64,000 bases of DNA, from contig NZ_CP133838.1 in the NCBI RefSeq assembly GCF_031432975.1, positions 4,774,001 through 4,838,000 of the forward strand, written 5' to 3'. Positions 19,774 to 27,893 of this stretch are shown here, one piece after another. Positions within the stretch are counted from its first letter, which is position 1, and every line of letters starts with the position of its first letter. The notes below the pieces were generated by a model, which saw only the letters and a program-made list of their open reading frames with translations, had not been told where the DNA came from and did no database searches. The position numbers were made by a program, and so were the translations under genes. The DNA comes from Buttiauxella selenatireducens. Lineage in GTDB: Bacteria > Pseudomonadota > Gammaproteobacteria > Enterobacterales > Enterobacteriaceae.

Positions 19774-20235
19774 ATGGACGCACCGCATTTTGATGTCGCA
19801 CAGCGCCAACAGTGGATGGCCGTGCTCGCCCACAGCCAGCCACAAGAACTGGCAGCACTTTGGGCAGAACAAAAACTGAATCCTGAATATCAGGTTATCC
19901 GCCAACCCGAAACTGGGCTGGTACAGATTCAGGCGCGGATGGGCGCAACCGGGCAACGCTTTTTCGCCGGTGATACCACGCTAACCCGCGCCGTCGTGCA
20001 GCTTGCCAATGGCACTTACGGTTACAGCTATTCATTAGGGCGCAATAAAACCCACGCTGAACTTTGCGCCGTCATCGACGCGCTGATGCAGGAAAAAGTT
20101 CGATTTCGGACTCTGCAAGAAACCTTAATTGCGCCGCTGGTAGCAAACCGCGAACAGCGCCTGTCCGCACGCCGCACACAAATTAATAGCAGCCGAGTCG
20201 ACTTCTTCACTCTGGTTCGCGGAGATAACGCATGA
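19774..20235 (+). CDS. phnG: C-P lyase core subunit PhnG
   Basis: Subunit of the PhnGHIJ core complex of carbon-phosphorus lyase, 153 residues (E. coli 150). Conserved stretches include [21 protein letters not shown] and the central [15 protein letters not shown]. PhnG acts with PhnH, PhnI and PhnL in displacing adenine from ATP to give ribose-phosphonate triphosphate. The ATG follows the phnF stop directly; its own stop overlaps the phnH start by 4 nt (ATGA). Confidence 0.95.
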   Translation: MDAPHFDVAQRQQWMAVLAHSQPQELAALWAEQKLNPEYQVIRQPETGLVQIQARMGATGQRFFAGDTTLTRAVVQLANGTYGYSYSLGRNKTHAELCAVIDALMQEKVRFRTLQETLIAPLVANREQRLSARRTQINSSRVDFFTLVRGDNA

Positions 20236-20816
20236 CCCTGATGACCGCTTTTAACCTACCCGTACAGGATGCCCAACAGAGTTTCCGTCGCCTGCTCAAA
20301 GCGATGAGCGAACCGGGTGTGATCGTCGCCCTGCATTCGTTGCAACATGGCTGGAAACCGTTGAATGTCGCCTCCACCAGCGTGCTGCTCACACTTGCCG
20401 ACAACGACACGCCGGTATGGATTAGCGAGGCGTTAAGCAATGACGTAGCACTGCAAAATGTCCGTTTTCATACAAATGCCCCTGTAACCGAAACACCAGA
20501 ACATGCGCAGTTTGCCGTCGCCGATAGCACGATTACTGCCGGGCAACTCAACGCACTGGCGCAAGGCACCGACGTCGCTCCCGACACCAGCGCAACGCTG
20601 ATTTTGCAAGTGCCAAGCCTGAGCGGTGGCCGCATGTTGCGCTTAACCGGCGCGGGTATTCGCGAAGAACGCATGATTGCCCCGCAGCTGCCTGACTGCG
20701 TGATTCACGAACTCACCGAGCGCCCGCACCCGTTCCCGCTGGGCATCGACCTGATTCTCACCTGCGGCGACCGCCTGCTGGCGATTCCTCGCACCACTCA
20801 CGTGGAGGTGTGCTGA
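20232..20816 (+). CDS. phnH: C-P lyase core subunit PhnH
   Basis: 194-residue subunit of the PhnGHIJ complex, same length as E. coli PhnH, with a PLP-transferase-like fold lacking the PLP lysine. The N-terminus [23 protein letters not shown] is characteristic. It overlaps phnG by 4 nt and phnI by 1 nt (TGATG), as expected for stoichiometric subunits made by translational coupling. Confidence 0.95.
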   Translation: MTLMTAFNLPVQDAQQSFRRLLKAMSEPGVIVALHSLQHGWKPLNVASTSVLLTLADNDTPVWISEALSNDVALQNVRFHTNAPVTETPEHAQFAVADSTITAGQLNALAQGTDVAPDTSATLILQVPSLSGGRMLRLTGAGIREERMIAPQLPDCVIHELTERPHPFPLGIDLILTCGDRLLAIPRTTHVEVC

Positions 20817-21883
20817 TGTACGTCGCCGTCAAAGGGGGCGAAAAGGCGATTGCCGCCGCCCACGAACTCCAGGAACACAAGCGCCGTGGCAGCCAAAACC
20901 TGGCTGAACTGAGCGTCGCGCAAATCGAGCAACAGTTAGGGTTGGCGGTTGACCGCGTGATGACCGAAGGGGGCATTGCCGACCGCGAACTGGCGGCGCT
21001 CGCCATCAAGCAGGCCAGCGGCGATATGGTCGAAGCCATTTTCCTGCTGCGCGCTTACCGCACCACGCTGCCGCGCCTGGCGGTGAGCGAACCGCTGAAC
21101 ACCGCCGATATGCGCTTAGAACGCCGTATTTCCGCGGTCTACAAAGATGTGCCAGGCGGCCAGTTGCTCGGCCCAACTTACGATTACACCCACCGCCTGC
21201 TGGACTTCACCTTGCTGGCAAACGGCGAAACGCCACAGCTTAAAAAGGCTGACGACCAGATTACCGAAGCCACGCCGCACGTTTTCAGTCTGCTGGAAAA
21301 ACAGGGGCTGGCAAAAGCTGAAGAAGACAACGGCGAACAGCCTGATGACATCACCCGCCAGCCGCCGGTTTATCCGTGTTCCCGCTCCTCGCGCCTGCAA
21401 CAACTGGTGCGCGGCGACGAAGGTTATTTGCTGGCACTCGCCTACTCCACCCAACGCGGTTACGGGCGCAACCACCCGTTCGCGGGGGAAATTCGCAGCG
21501 GTTATGTGGATCTGGAAATCACGCCGGAAGAGCTGGGTTTTGCGGTGAACATCGGCGAGCTGCTGATAACCGAGTGCGAAATGGTGAACGGCTTTGTGGC
21601 ACCAGAGAACGAAGATCCACACTTCACGCGTGGCTACGGGCTGGTGTTTGGCATGAGCGAACGCAAAGCGATGGCGATGGCGCTGGTTGATCGCGCCCTG
21701 CAAGCCCCGGACTACGACGACACCGTCGCGGGCCCCGCGCAGGATGAAGAGTTCGTGCTGGCCCATGCCGATAACGTCGAAGCCGCGGGCTTTGTCTCGC
21801 ATCTGAAACTGCCGCACTACGTCGATTTCCAGGCCGAACTGGAACTGCTGAACCGTCTGATTAAGGAGCGCGCAAATGGCTAA
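20816..21883 (+). CDS. phnI: C-P lyase subunit PhnI (nucleosidase)
   Basis: 355-residue core subunit (E. coli 354) that carries the nucleosidase activity and, with PhnG, H and L, attaches the phosphonate to C1 of ribose triphosphate. The start at 20816 overlaps the phnH stop (TGATG) and restores the conserved N-terminus [12 protein letters not shown]; a GTG or ATG two codons earlier is less likely. The C-terminal part has GYGLVFGMSERKAM and many charged residues. It overlaps phnJ by 8 nt. Confidence 0.95.
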   Translation: MYVAVKGGEKAIAAAHELQEHKRRGSQNLAELSVAQIEQQLGLAVDRVMTEGGIADRELAALAIKQASGDMVEAIFLLRAYRTTLPRLAVSEPLNTADMRLERRISAVYKDVPGGQLLGPTYDYTHRLLDFTLLANGETPQLKKADDQITEATPHVFSLLEKQGLAKAEEDNGEQPDDITRQPPVYPCSRSSRLQQLVRGDEGYLLALAYSTQRGYGRNHPFAGEIRSGYVDLEITPEELGFAVNIGELLITECEMVNGFVAPENEDPHFTRGYGLVFGMSERKAMAMALVDRALQAPDYDDTVAGPAQDEEFVLAHADNVEAAGFVSHLKLPHYVDFQAELELLNRLIKERANG

Positions 21884-22721
21884 TTTAAGCGGCTACAACT
21901 TTGCTTATCTTGATGAACAAACCAAGCGCACCCTGCGCCGCGCCATTCTGAAAGCGGTCGCCATTCCGGGTTATCAAGTCCCGTTTGGCGGGCGTGAAAT
22001 GCCGATGCCCTACGGCTGGGGAACCGGCGGCATTCAAATAACCGCCAGTGTGATTGGTGAAAACGACGTGCTGAAGGTGATTGACCAGGGTGCGGACGAC
22101 ACCACCAATGCGGTGTCGATTCGCAACTTCTTCAAGCGCGTCACCAACGTGGCCACTACCGAATCTACCGCCGACGCCACGCTAATTCAGACGCGCCACC
22201 GCATCCCGGAAACGCCGCTGACCGAAGATCAGATTTTGATTTATCAGGTGCCGATCCCTGAGCCGCTGCGCTTTATCGAACCGCGCGAAACCGAAACCCG
22301 CACCATGCACGCTCTGGAAGAGTACGGCGTGATGCAGGTGAAATTGTACGAAGACATCGCCCGTTTCGGCCACATCGCCACCACTTACGCCTATCCGGTG
22401 AAGGTGAATGAGCGCTACGTGATGGACCCGTCGCCCATTCCGAAATTCGACAACCCGAAAATGGACATGATGCCTGCGCTGCAACTGTTCGGTGCCGGGC
22501 GTGAAAAACGCATCTACGCGGTGCCGCCGTATACCCGCGTCGAAAGTCTCGATTTTGACGACCATCCGTTCACCGTTCAGGAATGGGAAGAGCCGTGCGC
22601 CATTTGCGGCTCTCACCACAGTTACCTGGATGAAGTGGTGCTCGACGATGCGGGCAGCCGCATGTTCGTCTGCTCCGATACCGATTTCTGCCGCCAGAAC
22701 AGCGAGGCCGCAAGCCAATGA
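21876..22721 (+). CDS. phnJ: C-P lyase PhnJ, radical SAM enzyme
   Basis: Catalytic subunit that breaks the carbon-phosphorus bond of ribose-phosphonate phosphate, releasing the alkane; 281 residues exactly as in E. coli. All catalytic residues are in register: Gly32 (glycyl radical site, in IPGYQ), the cluster cysteines Cys241, Cys244 and Cys266, and Cys272, the thiyl radical site. The CxxC-x21-C spacing is the unusual radical-SAM motif of this family. It overlaps phnI by 8 nt and phnK by 4 nt. Confidence 0.97.
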   Translation: MANLSGYNFAYLDEQTKRTLRRAILKAVAIPGYQVPFGGREMPMPYGWGTGGIQITASVIGENDVLKVIDQGADDTTNAVSIRNFFKRVTNVATTESTADATLIQTRHRIPETPLTEDQILIYQVPIPEPLRFIEPRETETRTMHALEEYGVMQVKLYEDIARFGHIATTYAYPVKVNERYVMDPSPIPKFDNPKMDMMPALQLFGAGREKRIYAVPPYTRVESLDFDDHPFTVQEWEEPCAICGSHHSYLDEVVLDDAGSRMFVCSDTDFCRQNSEAASQ

Positions 22722-23476
22722 CTCAACCCTTACTTTCCGTCAACAATCTGACGCACCTTTACGCACCCGGCAAAGGCTTCAGCGACGTTTCATTTGAGCT
22801 TTATCCCGGCGAAGTGCTGGGGATTGTGGGCGAATCTGGCTCCGGCAAAACCACGCTGCTGAAATCGATCTCGGCGCGCCTGGCCCCGCAAAACGGCGAA
22901 GTGGTTTACCTGGATTCGTCGCTGTATGGCATGAGCGAAGGCGAGCGCCGCCGCTTACTGCGCACCGAATGGGGCGTGGTTCACCAACACGCGATGGACG
23001 GCCTGCGCCGCCACGTTTCGGCAGGCGGCAATATCGGCGAGCGTTTAATGGCAACCGGTGCGCGCCATTACGGTGACATTCGGGCCACCGCCCAGCGCTG
23101 GTTAGAGGAAGTGGAAATTCCGGCCTCGCGTATCGACGACCTGCCAACGACATTTTCTGGCGGCATGCAGCAACGCCTGCAAATCGCCCGCAACCTGGTG
23201 ACGCATCCGAAACTGGTGTTTATGGATGAGCCAACCGGCGGGCTGGATGTTTCGGTACAGGCGCGTTTGCTCGATTTATTACGCGGCCTGGTGCGCGAGC
23301 TGAACCTGGCGGTGGTGATTGTGACGCACGATTTGGGCGTGGCACGTTTGTTGGCCGACCGCCTGCTGGTGATGAAGCAGGGGCAAGTCGTGGAAAGTGG
23401 CCTGACTGACCGCGTACTCGACGACCCGCACCACCCGTATACCCAACTGCTTGTTTCTTCCGTCCTTCAGAATTAG
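22718..23476 (+). CDS. phnK: C-P lyase accessory ATPase PhnK
   Basis: ABC-type ATPase that docks on the PhnGHIJ core, 252 residues (E. coli 252). Walker A GESGSGKTT (about 37-45), signature FSGGMQQR, Walker B LVFMDEP and VIVTHDLG are present. It is related to oligopeptide-transport ATPases but has no transport role; it works in C-P lyase turnover. The start overlaps the phnJ stop (ATGA). Confidence 0.95.
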   Translation: MTQPLLSVNNLTHLYAPGKGFSDVSFELYPGEVLGIVGESGSGKTTLLKSISARLAPQNGEVVYLDSSLYGMSEGERRRLLRTEWGVVHQHAMDGLRRHVSAGGNIGERLMATGARHYGDIRATAQRWLEEVEIPASRIDDLPTTFSGGMQQRLQIARNLVTHPKLVFMDEPTGGLDVSVQARLLDLLRGLVRELNLAVVIVTHDLGVARLLADRLLVMKQGQVVESGLTDRVLDDPHHPYTQLLVSSVLQN

Positions 23477-23485
23477 GTGCGCACG

Positions 23486-24202
23486 ATGACCAGATTACGG
23501 GTTGAAAACCTGAGCAAAACCTTTGTGTTACACCACCAGCACGGCATTCGTTTGCCGGTGCTGTCGAACGCCTCGCTTGAAGTGAAAGGTGGCGAATGCG
23601 TCGTGCTACACGGCCACTCCGGCAGCGGAAAATCCACGCTTTTACGCTCGTTGTACGCCAACTATTTGCCGGATGTTGGGCATATCTGGGTCAAGCATAA
23701 CGAGCAGTGGCTGGACATCGTGCAGGCTCCGGCGCGTGACGTGCTGGCGGTGCGCCGTCAGACCATCGGCTGGGTCAGCCAGTTCTTGCGCGTTATCCCG
23801 CGTATTTCCGCGTTAGAGGTGGTGATGCAGCCGCTGCTGGATTTAGGCGTATCGCGTGACGTCTGTGAAGACAAAGCCTCCATGTTACTCACCCGTCTGT
23901 ACGTGCCGGAACGCCTGTGGAACCTCGCTCCGTCCACGTTTTCCGGCGGCGAACAACAGCGCGTGAATATCGCCCGTGGCTTTATCGTTGATTACCCGAT
24001 TTTGCTGCTCGATGAACCGACTGCCTCGCTGGATGCGAAAAACAGCGCGGCCGTAGTGGCGCTGATTCTGGAAGCCAAAGCACGCGGTGCGGCGGTAGTT
24101 GGGATATTCCACGACGAGGCCGTGCGTAATCAGGTCGCAGACAGACTGCACAATATGGCAACCCCGATGGCAGCAGTGGAGGCACAGCATGATTATCAAT
24201 AA
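23486..24202 (+). CDS. phnL: C-P lyase accessory ATPase PhnL
   Basis: Second ABC-type ATPase of the C-P lyase, 238 residues (E. coli 226). Walker [10 protein letters not shown], signature FSGGEQQR and Walker B ILLLDEP are intact. Needed with PhnGHI for ribose triphosphate-phosphonate formation. The ATG at 23486 is chosen over an upstream in-frame GTG right after the phnK stop. The C-terminus is some residues longer than in E. coli and overlaps the phnM start by 14 nt. Confidence 0.94.
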   Translation: MTRLRVENLSKTFVLHHQHGIRLPVLSNASLEVKGGECVVLHGHSGSGKSTLLRSLYANYLPDVGHIWVKHNEQWLDIVQAPARDVLAVRRQTIGWVSQFLRVIPRISALEVVMQPLLDLGVSRDVCEDKASMLLTRLYVPERLWNLAPSTFSGGEQQRVNIARGFIVDYPILLLDEPTASLDAKNSAAVVALILEAKARGAAVVGIFHDEAVRNQVADRLHNMATPMAAVEAQHDYQ

Positions 24203-25325
24203 CGTAAAATTAGTGCTGGAAAATGAAGTGGTGAGTGGCTCGCTGGAAGTGAGCGAAGGGGTGATTCGTAACTTTGCCGACAGCCCAAGTCAATTGCCAC
24301 AAGCGCAAGACGGCGAAGGCGGCTGGTTGCTGCCAGGGCTTATCGAACTGCATACCGATAATCTGGATAAATTCTTCACCCCGCGCCCGAAAGTCGACTG
24401 GCCGGCGCATTCTGCAATGAGCAGCCACGACGCGATGATGGTCGCCAGCGGCATTACGACGGTGCTGGATGCCGTGGCGCTGGGCGATGTACGCGACGGC
24501 GGTGACCGTCTGGAAAACCTGGAGAAGATGATTAATGCGGTGTTACACAGCCAGGCGCGTGGCATCAACCGCGCCGAGCACCGCCTGCATCTGCGTTGCG
24601 AACTGCCGCATCACACCACATTGCCGCTGTTTCAGCAGTTAATCCAACGTGATGGCGTGTCGCTGGTGTCATTGATGGACCACTCGCCGGGCCAGCGCCA
24701 GTTCGCAAATTTGGTCAAATATCGCGAATATTATCAGGGAAAATATTCACTGAGCGACGCCGATATGAACAGCTATGAAGCCGAGCAACTGGCGCTGGCC
24801 GAACGCTGGTCGCAGCCTAATCGTCTGGCGATTGCCGCCGAGTGCCGCGAACGCAATATCGCCCTTGCCAGCCACGACGATGCAACTGCGGCGCACGTCG
24901 CAGAATCCCACGAACTGGGCAGCGTGATTGCTGAATTCCCCACCACGCTTGAAGCCGCACAGGCCTCACGCGAACATGGCTTGAGCGTACTCATGGGCGC
25001 GCCGAATATCGTGCGAGGCGGCTCGCATTCCGGCAACGTGGCAGCCCATCAACTGGCGCAAGTCGGCCTGCTGGATATTCTCTCCTCGGATTATTATCCG
25101 GCCAGTTTACTGGACGCGACTTTCCGCGTGGCGCAAGACGAAACCAACAGCATTACGTTGCCGCAAGCCGTCGCGCTGGTGACACGTAATCCAGCCAAAG
25201 CACTGAATCTGGCCGATCGCGGTGTACTGGCAGAGGGTAAGCGTGCCGACATGGTACTGGCGCATCTTCATAGCGATCACATCCACGTCGGCCATGTCTG
25301 GCGTCAGGGAATACGGGTGTTCTGA
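24189..25325 (+). CDS. phnM: Ribose-phosphonate triphosphate diphosphatase PhnM
   Basis: Amidohydrolase-fold enzyme removing pyrophosphate from ribose-1-phosphonate 5-triphosphate before PhnJ acts. 378 residues as in E. coli. Metal-site elements: [11 protein letters not shown] near residue 55, [15 protein letters not shown] and the late LSSDYYP. The start ATGATTATCAATAA lies inside the end of phnL. Its stop overlaps phnN (TGATG). Confidence 0.95.
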   Translation: MIINNVKLVLENEVVSGSLEVSEGVIRNFADSPSQLPQAQDGEGGWLLPGLIELHTDNLDKFFTPRPKVDWPAHSAMSSHDAMMVASGITTVLDAVALGDVRDGGDRLENLEKMINAVLHSQARGINRAEHRLHLRCELPHHTTLPLFQQLIQRDGVSLVSLMDHSPGQRQFANLVKYREYYQGKYSLSDADMNSYEAEQLALAERWSQPNRLAIAAECRERNIALASHDDATAAHVAESHELGSVIAEFPTTLEAAQASREHGLSVLMGAPNIVRGGSHSGNVAAHQLAQVGLLDILSSDYYPASLLDATFRVAQDETNSITLPQAVALVTRNPAKALNLADRGVLAEGKRADMVLAHLHSDHIHVGHVWRQGIRVF

Positions 25326-25912
25326 TGAGCAAAATAGTCTGGTTGATGGGGCCGTCAGGCTCAGGAAAAGACAGCCTGCTGAGCGCGCTGCGCCAGCAGG
25401 AGAATAATCAACTGCTGGTGGCTCACCGTTACATCACCCGCGCCGCCGACGCGGGCTGTGAAAATCACGTCGCGCTGAGTGAAAAGGAGTTCACCCAGCG
25501 CCAGCAGCAAGGTTTGTTCGCTTTGTGCTGGCAAGCGCACCACCAACGTTATGGCGTCGGCATTGAGCTGGATATCTGGCTCGATTCTGGCTTCGATGTG
25601 GTGGTGAATGGCTCACGCCAACATCTGGCGCAAGCGCGGGCGCGTTATGGCGAAGCGCTGGTGCCGATTTGTCTGCATGTTTCGACCGATGTTTTGCGTA
25701 AGCGCCTCGAGCAACGCGGGCGCGAAAGCACGCAGCAAATCGAGCAACGCCTGCAACGCGCGGCCTTCTATGCCCCGGATTTAGACGATTGTCTGGTACT
25801 TAATAACGATGGCAGCCTGGCGGAGGCTGTCTTATCGTTTATGCGTATGGTAGAAAGCCAGCGCAATACCAATATCGTCCATTTTTACAAAAAAGAGCCG
25901 CGCCATGTCTGA
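25325..25912 (+). CDS. phnN: Ribose 1,5-bisphosphokinase PhnN
   Basis: Phosphorylates ribose 1,5-bisphosphate to PRPP, returning the ribose from C-P lyase to nucleotide metabolism. 195 residues, guanylate-kinase-like fold, with P-loop GPSGSGKDS at about 9-17 and the guanylate-kinase-type YITR segment. About 10 residues longer than E. coli PhnN (185), mostly at the C-terminus, which runs 8 nt into phnO. Confidence 0.93.
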   Translation: MSKIVWLMGPSGSGKDSLLSALRQQENNQLLVAHRYITRAADAGCENHVALSEKEFTQRQQQGLFALCWQAHHQRYGVGIELDIWLDSGFDVVVNGSRQHLAQARARYGEALVPICLHVSTDVLRKRLEQRGRESTQQIEQRLQRAAFYAPDLDDCLVLNNDGSLAEAVLSFMRMVESQRNTNIVHFYKKEPRHV

Positions 25913-26372
25913 TAACCTCGAATTTCGTCCTGCCAACCTTGCCGACACCGATGCCGTTTACGCTTTGATTTGCGAGCTAAAGCAGGCCGAATTTAACCGC
26001 CAGGCGTTTAATGCTGGGTTTGCGGCAAACCTCGCAGATAGCCATTTGCATTACCAACTCGCGGTGCTTAACGGTGAAGTGGTCGGCATGATCGGTTTGC
26101 ATATGCAGTTCCACCTGCATCATGTGAACTGGGTCGGTGAGATTCAGGAACTGGTGGTGATGCCGCAGGCACGCGGCTATGGCGTGGGCAGTAAATTATT
26201 GGCCTGGGCCGAAGATCATGCGCGTCTTAACGGCGCGGAACTGACCGAGCTTTCCACCAGCAAAAAGCGCCTTGATGCCCATCGATTCTACGAACGAGAA
26301 GGTTATCAGCCAACGCATGTTCGCTTTACCAAACCGGTGGAGAACCCCTATGAGCCTGACACTCACGCTTAG
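25905..26372 (+). CDS. phnO: Aminoalkylphosphonate N-acetyltransferase PhnO
   Basis: GNAT acetyltransferase acting on aminoalkylphosphonates, which aids their breakdown and detoxifies 1-aminoalkylphosphonates. 155 residues (E. coli 144). The acetyl-CoA motif A is seen in [20 protein letters not shown]; the C-terminal RFYEREGY is typical. The slightly longer C-terminus overlaps phnP by 23 nt. Confidence 0.93.
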   Translation: MSDNLEFRPANLADTDAVYALICELKQAEFNRQAFNAGFAANLADSHLHYQLAVLNGEVVGMIGLHMQFHLHHVNWVGEIQELVVMPQARGYGVGSKLLAWAEDHARLNGAELTELSTSKKRLDAHRFYEREGYQPTHVRFTKPVENPYEPDTHA

Positions 26373-27108
26373 CGGTACCGGCGGCGCACAACTGGTTCCT
26401 GCTTTTGGTTGCTCTTGTGCGGCCTGCGAGCGGGCTCGCAAAAACCCGCAATATCGCCGCAAGCCTTGTAGCGCAGTGGTGAAGTTCAACGATGCGGTGA
26501 CGCTTCTGGATGCGGGCATTCCTGATTTGATGGACCACTGGCGGCCTGGCGAATTTCAGCAATTTTTGCTGACGCATTACCATATGGATCACGTGCAGGG
26601 CCTGTTCCCGCTGCGTTGGGGCGTGGGCGAGAAGATCCCGGTTTACGGCCCCGCCGATGAACACGGCTGCGACGACCTGTTTAAACACCCCGGCATCCTG
26701 GATTTCAGCCACCGGCTTGAGCCCTTTGTCGGGTTTACGCTGCAAGCGCTGCGCATCACGCCTCTGCCACTTAACCATTCAAAACTCACGCTCGGTTATC
26801 TGTTCGAAACGCCGCACAGCCGCGTGGCATGGTTAAGTGATACCGCCGGGTTGCCGGATAAGACGTTGAAGTTTCTGGCAAACAATAAGCCGCAGGTTAT
26901 CGTGATTGATTGCAGCCACGAGCCGAGAGCGCAAACGCCTAACAACCATTGCGATCTGAATACCGTCGTTAAACTGAATGAATACATCGGCTGCCCGCGA
27001 GTGATCCTCACGCACATCAGCCATCAGTTTGATTGTTGGTTGATAGAGAACGAACTGCCAAAAGGGTATGAAGCTGGGTTTGATGGAATGGTGATTTGCG
27101 AGGCGTAG
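26350..27108 (+). CDS. phnP: Phosphoribosyl cyclic phosphodiesterase PhnP
   Basis: Opens 5-phosphoribosyl 1,2-cyclic phosphate, the product of PhnJ, to ribose 1,5-bisphosphate for PhnN. 252 residues as in E. coli. Metallo-beta-lactamase fold with HYHMDH at about residues 76-81, the structural zinc cysteines in [11 protein letters not shown] near the N-terminus and late histidines in THISHQ. The start at 26350 gives the E. coli-like N-terminus; a start further upstream would lie deep inside phnO. Last gene of the operon. Confidence 0.95.
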   Translation: MSLTLTLSGTGGAQLVPAFGCSCAACERARKNPQYRRKPCSAVVKFNDAVTLLDAGIPDLMDHWRPGEFQQFLLTHYHMDHVQGLFPLRWGVGEKIPVYGPADEHGCDDLFKHPGILDFSHRLEPFVGFTLQALRITPLPLNHSKLTLGYLFETPHSRVAWLSDTAGLPDKTLKFLANNKPQVIVIDCSHEPRAQTPNNHCDLNTVVKLNEYIGCPRVILTHISHQFDCWLIENELPKGYEAGFDGMVICEA

Positions 27109-27172
27109 CATGAATTGAGAGCAGATGACGTAGCAACTCACCCCCGCCCGAAACTCATCTCATACAAAAAAC

Positions 27173-27517
27173 TTAACGATAATCCTCATCCAGGCGACGT
27201 TCATCGTCTTCAAGCTGGCGACGTTGGTTATCTAACTGGCGTTGCTGCTCATCCAACTGGCGACGCCGGTCTTCAAGCTGCCGCTGGCGATCCTCATACC
27301 GACGTCTTTCATTGTCGTTATTACGCGCGCGCGAATCATCCTCATACGATTTATTGTCGTCATTGTTGCGGCCATCGTCTGGATGGTAGGCATCATTAAG
27401 TGCCTGCGAAATTGAGCTGACAATGGAATTATCAAACAGACCATCCAGCGCATCAGCACGGGCAAATGTTGCCATGGTCAGGCTGCCGAGCAGCAGTAAT
27501 GTGGAGTATCGATTCAT
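27173..27517 (-). CDS. yjdP: Secreted coiled-coil protein YjdP
   Basis: A 114-residue exported protein matching E. coli YjdP, which also lies just past phnP. The start at 27517 begins a signal peptide ending ARA-DALD near residue 22. After an acidic Asn/Asp segment, residues about 65-114 are an unbroken Arg/Gln/Asp/Glu coiled coil of near-heptad repeats (RRRQLDEQQRQLDNQRRQL). Function unknown. Convergent with phnP, 64 bp apart. Confidence 0.88.
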   Translation of the reverse strand: MNRYSTLLLLGSLTMATFARADALDGLFDNSIVSSISQALNDAYHPDDGRNNDDNKSYEDDSRARNNDNERRRYEDRQRQLEDRRRQLDEQQRQLDNQRRQLEDDERRLDEDYR

Positions 27518-27893
27518 AAGCCTGTCTGATGTCTGGTAACTCTGAAAACGATAGGGAAAGTCCCCGCATCTCAACAGCGGAGTATTCTCAATTCGTAGAA
27601 CAACTCTTTTTCAGTGATACCAGGTGTCGATGATTTAATAACGTGTCATTGACGTTGATTCAACAGGTGACATGCGGAAAGAGGGGTAAAGTCAGCCCCT
27701 CTTTGCAGAGGGGCTTAGTCCTTGCTACAGGATGATCAATGAGGTGCATAACAATAAATGTGGCGGCTAAGTTGTGTTCCTAAACCCACCCACTTCCTCC
27801 TGGGATACTGGAAGGGGTCTTTCTATTAATGTCTTCTTCTGGACTCTGAGTCAATTGTTTGCGAGTGACCTTTTCATTGATTTGCAATGCAGC
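27518..27893. other. Intergenic region upstream of yjdP with a hairpin
   Basis: 376 bp with no convincing gene. It holds the yjdP promoter side and, at 27694-27715, a strong perfect hairpin (AGCCCCTC-TTTGCA-GAGGGGCT). No T-tract follows on the plus strand, so it is not a clear terminator. A TC-rich stretch with partial self-complementarity (about 27780-27830) adjoins the hybrid kinase 3' end and may serve as its terminator. A small RNA is possible but unsupported. Confidence 0.4.
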
